DNA from: Candidatus Woesearchaeota archaeon
GTDB taxonomy: Archaea > Nanobdellota > Nanobdellia > Woesearchaeales > UBA11576
Direction of reading: 5' to 3'
Length of the DNA: 17,923 nucleotides
Assembly: GCA_030591125.1 (NCBI GenBank)
Contig: JAUVBP010000002.1
Coordinates: 1 to 17,923 of the forward strand
Below the pieces are notes generated by a model, which saw nothing but the letters and a program-made list of their open reading frames with translations, was not told the origin of the DNA and did not search any database. Shown one piece after another: positions 13,586 through 17,923 of this stretch. Numbering within the stretch: the first letter of the stretch is position 1; each line of letters starts with the position of its first letter. The position numbers and the translations under genes were made by a program.

Positions 13586-14230
13586 TCACTTATTCTTCAA
13601 AGAATAAAGATCTTCTTTTTTCTCTATTATTCCTGCCTTCTCAAAAGTTCCAAGAATAGCGTCGACATTATCCGGAGGTATCCCCATTATCTTGGCGACA
13701 TCCGATCCGGAGCGAGGCTCTGCAAGGACAAAATGAAGGAAGTTCCTGATCAGCGTGTCTGTGTTCTTCTCTACCAACTGCGACTTTGCGACCTCATCTT
13801 TCAGCTTAAGGCCGATATCATGCATCTTAAGCAGGAAATCATTGAAGAATCCTGAAAGGAACCTTGCCTTGAGGATCTTTTCAGTAGGCTGCATTATCTC
13901 TACAGATGAGGGTGTGAAGTCAAAGAGGAACTTGGACAGTTCATCTACGCTACCGAACCAGATCTCCATCTCTGAGAAAGTCGAGAACAGTTTTCCCTTA
14001 GGCTCTGCCTCATAGGTCGACTCGGAGACAAGCTCTAGCTTATCTGTCTTGGCCACGCGGTCAGCTACAAGCTGGGCAGCCTCTTCAACATACTCCTTAG
14101 GAGCTCCGAGAATCTCGATTATCATCCGCGCAAGGACCTGACCTTTCCTGACCCGCTCACTATCAGTAAGCTTCTCTTCAGTCTCTTCTGTCTTTTTCTC
14201 TGTCTTTTTCTCGCCTGATTTTTCAGCCAT
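13586..14230 (-). CDS. Conserved archaeal-type protein with C-terminal winged helix, unknown function
   Basis: This 214-residue protein cannot be placed in a named family. After a charged Lys/Glu/Thr-rich start (about 1-30) it has a helical segment (RKGQVLARMIIEILGAPKEYVEEAAQLV). Next comes a mixed region with GKLFSTFSEMEIWFGSVDEL and FTPSSVEIMQP, then long helices (FLSGFFNDFLLKMHDIGLKL). It ends with a winged-helix-like segment from about residue 170 (GSDVAKIMGIPPDNVDAILG, then a FEKAGIIEK helix). It directly precedes scpB, where scpA sits in many genomes, but I see no ScpA motif. ATG 14230 follows a TATA box by about 30 bp, so the leader is very short. A role with ScpB is inference. Confidence 0.82.
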   Translation of the reverse strand: MAEKSGEKKTEKKTEETEEKLTDSERVRKGQVLARMIIEILGAPKEYVEEAAQLVADRVAKTDKLELVSESTYEAEPKGKLFSTFSEMEIWFGSVDELSKFLFDFTPSSVEIMQPTEKILKARFLSGFFNDFLLKMHDIGLKLKDEVAKSQLVEKNTDTLIRNFLHFVLAEPRSGSDVAKIMGIPPDNVDAILGTFEKAGIIEKKEDLYSLKNK

Positions 14231-14253
14231 CGTGAAGAAGAAAAAATTAAGTC

Positions 14254-14267
14254 TGTTTATATATGTT
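14254..14267 (-). promoter_or_regulatory. TATA box of the winged-helix/scpB operon
   Basis: The minus strand reads ACATATATAAACAG. Its centre near 14260 is 30 bp from the ATG at 14230, consistent with a nearly leaderless transcript of the three-gene unit. Confidence 0.55.
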
Positions 14268-14284
14268 ATGGTTGCACGCAAACG

Positions 14285-14430
14285 CCAGAAAGCCGCGGTT
14301 TAAACCAGTTGATAAATGGCCTTCTGGAGTTTGGTGCACAAAACTCTACGAGTTTTGGCACAAAAACATCTTTGGATGTTTTTTGTGTCCTAAAAATCCG
14401 CCTGTTAAAAAGCGTGGCACGCTCGGCGGA
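14285..14430. repeat. Cluster of four consecutive hairpins in a gene-free gap
   Basis: A: CCAGAAAGCC (14285-14294) with GGCCTTCTGG (14318-14327), one mismatch, with palindrome GGTTTAAACC (14297-14306) between. B: GTGC-a-CAAAACTC, loop TAC, GAGTTTTG-GCAC (14334-14361), 12 bp with one bulge. C: CACAAAAACATC, loop TTTG, GATGTTTTTTGTG (14359-14387), 12 bp with one bulged T. D: TCCGCC/GGCGGA enclosing AGCGT/ACGCT (14397-14430). B and C overlap by 3 nt. The block lies between two minus-strand genes. It could be termination or processing structures, an unannotated RNA, or a palindromic repeat element. Confidence 0.75.
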
Positions 14431-14473
14431 GTTTTATGACTTAAGAAGGTATAAAAACTTCAGGAATGGAGTG

Positions 14474-15496
14474 TCACAGCCTCTTGAGAATAAGCACGAC
14501 CAGCAGAATGACAAGGAGCGCAATCAACAGATATGGGATCAGTCCCCTTGCTTTTGCAGAGCTGGACCGATAGACAACACTCTCGTCATTACCTGTGACA
14601 TCAGAGTCGGAGAGAGTGCGCCTTGTCGACTTCGCCGTCTTGTCGGGTGCCTCGGCGGATGTCGATACAGCTGCCTTCGCTTCTGCATGAGGGATGGGAT
14701 CTCCATCCTTCACGATGCGTATCGGAAGAGTGATCTCCTTCGGAGTCTTACGGTCAGACCGCAGGAACTTCAGCTTCAACAGGTATTCACCGGGTGCGGC
14801 ATCGACAACATTATCAAGGTCAAATGTCACGTTTGAAAATGCAGGAAGGTTGATGCGTCTCCTGTTCTGCTCCCGGTCGCCAGAGTATGATACTGAAGAA
14901 CGGTAGACATAACTCCATGCATCAACCTCAAGATATGCGCTTGATGGATTGCGGATCAGCACACGATTCGTAAAAGATCTGCCTGACTCTACCTGCTCAG
15001 GAGATGAAACCACTGAGAATGTGACTTTACCTTCTTTCACCTCTGCAACGAGGTCCGGAGCGTCAACAGAGCCGACAGCACAATTGAAATCAACAAACAC
15101 TTCGCGCGTAGTATCCGCATCGATCCCTTCAACAACAAGAGTATAATATCCTGAATGTAAACAAGAGCTCATCGTCAGGTTGATTGAAAGATTGTAATGC
15201 TCAAACCGGGTAGTGAGCGATGCTTTGCCTTTGGATGAGATGCGAATTCCCTCATCATCTTCGAACCAGGCATAGACTGTACGTTTCAATGTCTTTCCAC
15301 GGTACGCGTTAAGAGATACTGTCACACCCTGGTCTGTATCGACAATGTAATTGTCCTGCTCTACAATGATCTGAGATATATTTGTATCATCCATCTTTCC
15401 AAGACCTATGCTCAATGTGATCTGCTCCGGTGATGCAGAGGCATCCATCGCAAAAAGAACACACAAAAGCATCAACAAGAGCATCAAAAGCTTCAT
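14474..15496 (-). CDS. Secreted or surface protein with signal peptide and C-terminal membrane anchor
   Basis: The 340-residue protein begins with a signal peptide (about 1-21, MKLLMLLLMLLCVLFAMDASA) and ends with one membrane helix (about 318-338, GLIPYLLIALLVILLVVLIL) and KRL. The region between is beta-rich. The segment with SSPEQVESGRSFTNRVLIRNPSS and VVDAAPGEYLLKLKFLRSD looks like an extracellular Ig-like/CARDB-type domain. An earlier beta domain (about 25-140) precedes it. A Ser/Thr/Lys-rich linker (about 275-317) leads to the anchor. It is therefore probably a cell-surface protein with an outward-facing ectodomain; its partner or ligand is unknown. A TATA-like element about 26 bp upstream predicts a leaderless transcript. 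Confidence 0.85.
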   Translation of the reverse strand: MKLLMLLLMLLCVLFAMDASASPEQITLSIGLGKMDDTNISQIIVEQDNYIVDTDQGVTVSLNAYRGKTLKRTVYAWFEDDEGIRISSKGKASLTTRFEHYNLSINLTMSSCLHSGYYTLVVEGIDADTTREVFVDFNCAVGSVDAPDLVAEVKEGKVTFSVVSSPEQVESGRSFTNRVLIRNPSSAYLEVDAWSYVYRSSVSYSGDREQNRRRINLPAFSNVTFDLDNVVDAAPGEYLLKLKFLRSDRKTPKEITLPIRIVKDGDPIPHAEAKAAVSTSAEAPDKTAKSTRRTLSDSDVTGNDESVVYRSSSAKARGLIPYLLIALLVILLVVLILKRL

Positions 15497-15755
15497 GGCA
15501 ATACCTATGCAGATAAGAAATAAATTGATTGACCCGAGTATCCTGGACAGATGCCGGATTCTCCGAATAAGTTACGTAATATAATAACACGGCTCCGAAA
15601 ACAAAGGTAATATGTGAAGATATACCGGCTGAAGCGCACAATATACGCAGTTTCAGAGCCTGGACTGATCTGTTGTCACTATTCCAGAATACTAATATAA
15701 TTTTAAATAGACTAAGAGATAGTCATCCCAGAGTAGATTTATTGGGGGTTATTTA
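15497..15755. other. Divergent intergenic region with two promoters
   Basis: No gene was found in these 259 bp. On the minus strand an AATTTATTTC element (about 15519-15528) lies 26 bp before the surface-protein ATG. On the plus strand ATAATTTTAAATAG (about 15698-15711) lies about 50 bp before the ATG at 15756, and GGGGGTT (15744-15750) is the ribosome-binding site. A short inverted repeat, GACTA/TAGTC, lies near 15712-15726. The middle part shows nothing recognisable. Confidence 0.55.
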
Positions 15756-16724
15756 ATGGGAATTTTTGGCTTTTTGAAGAAACCTAAAGCAGGGACTACA
15801 GAAGCAGGCATGGAACTTCCACCTGTGCCAACGATAGAAGGTGCAGAAGGGTTCCCTGAGATGAACACACAAGATACTCCTTCACTACAGGATAATTCTC
15901 TACCACCGCTGCCCACAGATGTACCTGGTGCAGTGCCGCCAAAACCTGAGGCGCAAGAGCTGGATACTCCAAAGATGGAACTGCCTGCGACTCCAGAGAT
16001 GATGCCGCAAGCGACACCTGAAAAGGTAGTGCCCGAGATGCCACCTGTCCCTGATATGCCTCCTGCTCCAGATGCGCAGCCCATTCCGGAAGCGATTCCA
16101 GAGATGCCTGCAATACCCGTGGCACCACAGGAAGGAGCGCCGATACCTCCACCACCGATGGAAGCAGCAGGAACAGCAGCACAACCAAGTCCGCAAGCAG
16201 AAGGTGCGGTTCCAACTGTCCCCGCAATGCCTCCTACTGAAATGCCAGAGATGCCTCCACAGTCAGAATTCCCTGCAGTGCCTGAGATGCCTGCACATGA
16301 CGCGATACCTGATACCATACCTCCACTTGAAGATCTTCCGGAGGCTCCTACCTACGTACCTCCAACATCAAAAGAGGAACTTGATACTACATTAGATAAT
16401 CTTGAGGCTGAACCTGAAGGTCTTCCACCGATGCGCCTTGATGAAGAGATGCCCTCTTCAGCAGATACCACTGAAACACCCATCAAGAAGATGCGTAAAG
16501 TGCTGAGAGGACCAGCATACCTCAAGACAGAGAGTTTCAAAGCGATACTCAACGATATAGAGAAGATAGGTACCCGGGCAGGAGAAGTCGATGAGATGCT
16601 ATTCCGGCTCAACGATTTCAAGAACGGCCAGGACCAATGCCTTGAGGACTTCAAACAGACAATTGAGGATGTGCAAAGAAAACTACTGTTCATAGATAAA
16701 CTCCTTTTCGATACAAACAGGTGA
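15756..16724 (+). CDS. Pro/Glu/Met-rich protein with C-terminal coiled-coil domain, unknown function
   Basis: This 322-residue protein is not recognised. It starts with a short hydrophobic/basic segment (MGIFGFLKKPK) that could be an amphipathic membrane-binding helix. Residues about 14-230 are a disordered-looking tract of Pro, Ala, Met and Glu with repeated EMP/PEM and PPVP-type words. From about 235 (PIKKMRKVLRGPAYLKTES) it becomes helical. Residues 258-319 align without gaps to residues 11-72 of the next gene's product, with 16 identities in 62 by my count, including a shared RK-x-x-FID pattern. A strong GGGGGTT ribosome-binding site precedes the ATG. It opens a three-gene operon. A scaffold role is conjecture. 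Confidence 0.85.
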   Translation: MGIFGFLKKPKAGTTEAGMELPPVPTIEGAEGFPEMNTQDTPSLQDNSLPPLPTDVPGAVPPKPEAQELDTPKMELPATPEMMPQATPEKVVPEMPPVPDMPPAPDAQPIPEAIPEMPAIPVAPQEGAPIPPPPMEAAGTAAQPSPQAEGAVPTVPAMPPTEMPEMPPQSEFPAVPEMPAHDAIPDTIPPLEDLPEAPTYVPPTSKEELDTTLDNLEAEPEGLPPMRLDEEMPSSADTTETPIKKMRKVLRGPAYLKTESFKAILNDIEKIGTRAGEVDEMLFRLNDFKNGQDQCLEDFKQTIEDVQRKLLFIDKLLFDTNR

Positions 16725-16731
16725 GCAAAAA

Positions 16732-16962
16732 ATGGAAAGACAAGCACCACTGTTCGTCAAAGTCGACGAGTATAAGGATGTACTTGACATAGTCGACCTG
16801 GTGAAGAACAAGCTCGGCGAAGCCAAGTCAAAGATAAGCGAGATCACAGAACTGAAGAACCAGGAAGATTCTGAACTCGAGATATGGTCCAATGAGCTGT
16901 CTGACATAGAGAGGAAGATAGACTTCATCGACCAGACACTGCTAGAGCCAGAGAATGTATAA
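16732..16962 (+). CDS. Small coiled-coil protein, paralogue of the preceding C-terminal domain
   Basis: This 76-residue protein is almost entirely helical and charged (PLFVKVDEYKDVLDIVDLVK, then KISEITELKNQEDSELEIW, then DIERKIDFIDQTLLEPE). Residues 11-72 align without gaps to the C-terminal domain of the upstream 322-residue protein. Shared residues include K, L, GE, KN, D, LE, D, RK, FID and L in order. The ATG lies 7 bp after the upstream stop codon, and the ribosome-binding site AGGTGA contains that stop, so translation is probably coupled. It could form a hetero-oligomeric helical bundle with its neighbours. Family not recognised. Confidence 0.85.
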   Translation: MERQAPLFVKVDEYKDVLDIVDLVKNKLGEAKSKISEITELKNQEDSELEIWSNELSDIERKIDFIDQTLLEPENV

Positions 16963-16963
16963 G

Positions 16964-17302
16964 ATGGAAGAGAGCCAGTATTTCGTACATATCAACGATC
17001 CTCTGGACATGAGGAGAGATCTACTAGGCAGCTCAAGGCAGATAATCCAGATACTGCAGAGATATGATCGGATAAAACAACTAAGAGTCAAGAAAGTAGA
17101 GAAGATACACGACCTCAAAGCAACAACAAAAGAGATAAATCTTCTCATAACAAAGATGAAGACCGTGCTTCCAGCATACAAAGTAAGGATTGACCTTGAC
17201 AACGAGAACAGACCGAAACGCAGGGGAATGACCGGCAATGAGCTCAAACATCTTGAAGAAGAGCTCAAGAAGATAGAAGATAAGATAGGGAATTTAAGTT
17301 AA
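16964..17302 (+). CDS. Charged coiled-coil protein, third gene of the operon
   Basis: This is an unrecognised 112-residue protein. It is helical and strongly charged (DPLDMRRDLLGSSRQIIQIL, QLRVKKVEKIHDLKATTKEI), with a central break near KMKTVLPAYKVRID and a final coiled coil (GNELKHLEEELKKIEDKIG). The first ATG (16955) would overlap the previous gene by 8 bases. The ATG at 16964 begins one base after its stop codon and gives MEESQYFVHINDPLD, which looks like the natural N-terminus. Neither has a strong ribosome-binding site. Tight spacing puts it in one operon with the two preceding coiled-coil genes. The stop codon lies inside a 19-bp palindrome. Confidence 0.83.
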   Translation: MEESQYFVHINDPLDMRRDLLGSSRQIIQILQRYDRIKQLRVKKVEKIHDLKATTKEINLLITKMKTVLPAYKVRIDLDNENRPKRRGMTGNELKHLEEELKKIEDKIGNLS

Positions 17303-17310
17303 ACTTAAAT
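17292..17310. promoter_or_regulatory. Perfect 19-bp palindrome at an operon end
   Basis: ATTTAAGTT-A-AACTTAAAT is perfectly symmetric. It covers the stop codon of the coiled-coil gene and overlaps the start of the TATA-like element (about 17304-17314) for the gene at 17335. It is followed by a T-rich stretch. It can therefore be a terminator of the first operon, an operator of the next gene, or both. Confidence 0.55.
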
Positions 17311-17334
17311 AATACTTTTCTTATAATTTCTAAA

Positions 17335-17592
17335 ATGGGATTACTATTAAGAATATTTATGGTAATAATCATATTAGCCACCATAGCATTTGACATATGG
17401 TTAGTGATTGCTGCGACAATAGGTTCTGAAGAATGTATGCAGATGGGACTTGAAGATGGGCGAAGCTCAGATGATGCGCAAAGTACATGTGACTTCATGA
17501 GCGGCATCACAAAACATAAACTGACACTCCTAGGAGTGTCTGGTGCGACAATTCTTGTGTGTGCCTTGGTGTTCTATTTCAAGCGAGACTGA
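17335..17592 (+). CDS. Small two-helix membrane protein, unknown function
   Basis: This 85-residue protein has two hydrophobic segments (about residues 4-29 and 62-82) joined by a polar loop holding two cysteines (Cys34 and Cys52) that could form an external disulfide. It ends in a short KRD tail. The N-terminus MGLLLRIFMVIII could be an uncleaved signal anchor. No family is recognised. An A/T element about 26 bp upstream predicts a leaderless transcript independent of the coiled-coil operon. Base composition is more A/T-rich than the surrounding genes at its start. Confidence 0.78.
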   Translation: MGLLLRIFMVIIILATIAFDIWLVIAATIGSEECMQMGLEDGRSSDDAQSTCDFMSGITKHKLTLLGVSGATILVCALVFYFKRD

Positions 17593-17601
17593 CAATAAGA
17601 T

Positions 17602-17616
17602 TAATTTTATATACAG
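17602..17616 (+). promoter_or_regulatory. TATA promoter of tRNA-Leu(CAA)
   Basis: The plus strand reads TAATTTTATATACAG. Its centre near 17610 is about 26 bp before a predicted transcription start near 17637, a few bases ahead of the tRNA 5' end at 17643. Confidence 0.6.
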
Positions 17617-17680
17617 ACAAGGATTTCTAGGATTGTACAGATGAGGGGGTGCCGGAGCGGTCAAACGGGCCAGACTCAAG

Positions 17681-17734
17681 GCACTTGAGTGCTGAGTGCT
17701 CATATCAATGAGTGCGATGAAGAACGTGTGGGTC
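17681..17734 (+). other. 54-nt intron of tRNA-Leu(CAA) at canonical position 37/38
   Basis: A bulge-helix-bulge motif is visible: helix CTCA (exon, anticodon loop) with TGGG (intron end, one G-U), 5' bulge AGG and 3' bulge TCA. An inner helix starts CAC/GTG. This is the standard archaeal intron site, one nucleotide 3' of the anticodon. Confidence 0.88.
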
Positions 17735-17766
17735 ATCTGCTGGCTTAGTGCCTACCAGGGTTCAAA

Positions 17767-17804
17767 ACAGTCGGTTACAATGAACCAGTAACCACCCGTG
17801 AAAT
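17767..17804 (+). other. 38-nt T-loop intron of tRNA-Leu(CAA) (position 59/60)
   Basis: Helix TTCA/TGAA is perfect, with 3-nt bulges AAA and ATT. The intron forms an inner stem GGTTAC/GTAACC. Cutting each bulge after its second nucleotide leaves T-loop TTCAAAT. The 5' splice context GGGTTCAAAACA is identical to that of the tRNA-His intron in this window. Confidence 0.87.
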
Positions 17805-17846
17805 TCCCTGCCCCCTCATATATTTTCATCTGGAGAAATGATTGAA

Positions 17847-17923
17847 ATGATAATGGATTTCCACCAGCCTTTTAAGAAAAGCCTGGGGAAAACACGTGCG
17901 GCATTCGCAATGTTACACATTGC
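17847..17923 (+). CDS. Possible 5' fragment of a gene cut by the window end
   Basis: From ATG 17847 (or 17838 in the same frame) the frame is open to the end, about 25 codons, reading MIMDFHQPFKKSLGKTRAAF and onward. An A/T-rich CATATATTTTC element lies about 26 bp upstream, fitting a leaderless start, and GGAG lies at 17832-17835. The fragment is too short to identify and could be a chance open frame. Confidence 0.3.
   Translation, partial: MIMDFHQPFKKSLGKTRAAFAMLHI

Larger units (their letters stand above)
17643..17818 (+). tRNA. tRNA-Leu (anticodon CAA) with two introns
   Basis: Acceptor GAGGGGG pairs with CCCCCTC, and the discriminator is A. The D-arm (GGTCAAACGGG) matches tRNA-Leu(GAG) in this window. 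The anticodon stem CCAGA with loop CTCAAG gives CAA. The variable arm TGGCTTAGTGCCTAC closely matches that of tRNA-Leu(GAG). The T-stem is CAGGG/CCCTG. Two insertions break it: 17681-17734 (54 nt) after position 37, and 17767-17804 (38 nt) in the T-loop. Removing both gives 84 nt, exactly the length of the intronless tRNA-Leu(GAG), with T-loop TTCAAAT. Pair 27-43 at the stem base appears to be a C/C mismatch. No CCA is encoded. Confidence 0.93.

Noticed and set aside
15387..15641. A minus-strand 84-codon frame covering the surface-protein start
   Set aside because: It overlaps the signal-peptide region in another frame, has no family resemblance, and lies in the divergent promoter region.
15749..16318. 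A 189-codon minus-strand frame rich in Gly, Ser and Ala
   Set aside because: It is the complement of the Pro/Met/Glu-rich tract of the coiled-coil operon's first gene. The plus-strand frame has a strong ribosome-binding site and a domain shared with its neighbour.

Overview
The window reads as a chromosomal segment of a DPANN-type archaeon (Woesearchaeota/Pacearchaeota-like; inference from gene content, not a phylogeny). Archaeal marks are the uS13-uS4-uS11-Rpo3 / tRNA-Leu / eL18-uL13-uS9-Rpo10 cluster, archaeal NAC and Sec61-beta, archaeal-type TATA boxes about 26 bp before start codons (leaderless genes), and BHB-type tRNA introns. Bacterial-type genes are also present: gyrase subunit A and ScpB.

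Layout. (1) 1-154: no gene recognised. (2) 155-4632, minus strand: ribosomal protein and RNA polymerase operon with an embedded tRNA-Leu(GAG). uS11 and uS4 carry unusual repeat-rich tails. (3) 4831-4947, minus: tRNA-His whose T-loop is interrupted by about 43 nt. (4) 5114-5770, minus: four-helix membrane protein with its own leaderless promoter. (5) 5904-7401, minus: Sec61-beta, NAC and two related HEPN-like helical proteins. The 59-codon Sec61-beta gene was found by direct reading. (6) 7524-7855, plus: RNase P RNA, divergent from Sec61-beta. (7) 7877-8062: an exact 45-bp duplication of the end of the next gene, flanking two hairpins. (8) 8020-11710, minus: THUMP methyltransferase and gyrA. 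(9) 11975-14230, minus: winged-helix protein, ScpB with a very long acidic tail, and a small zinc ribbon. (10) 14285-14430: four consecutive hairpins with no gene. (11) 14474-15496, minus: secreted, C-terminally anchored surface protein. (12) 15756-17302, plus: three-gene unrecognised operon of coiled-coil proteins, two of which share a homologous 62-residue domain. (13) 17335-17592, plus: small two-helix membrane protein. (14) 17643-17818, plus: tRNA-Leu(CAA) with two introns, one in the anticodon loop and one in the T-loop. (15) 17847-end: possible start of a truncated gene.

Most of the window serves information processing: translation, transcription, tRNA maturation, nascent-chain targeting and chromosome topology. 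The strongest unusual signals are the T-loop introns in two different tRNAs with the same 5' splice context, the paralogous coiled-coil operon at the right end, the exact 45-bp gene-end duplication next to rnpB, and the hairpin-dense gap at 14285-14430.
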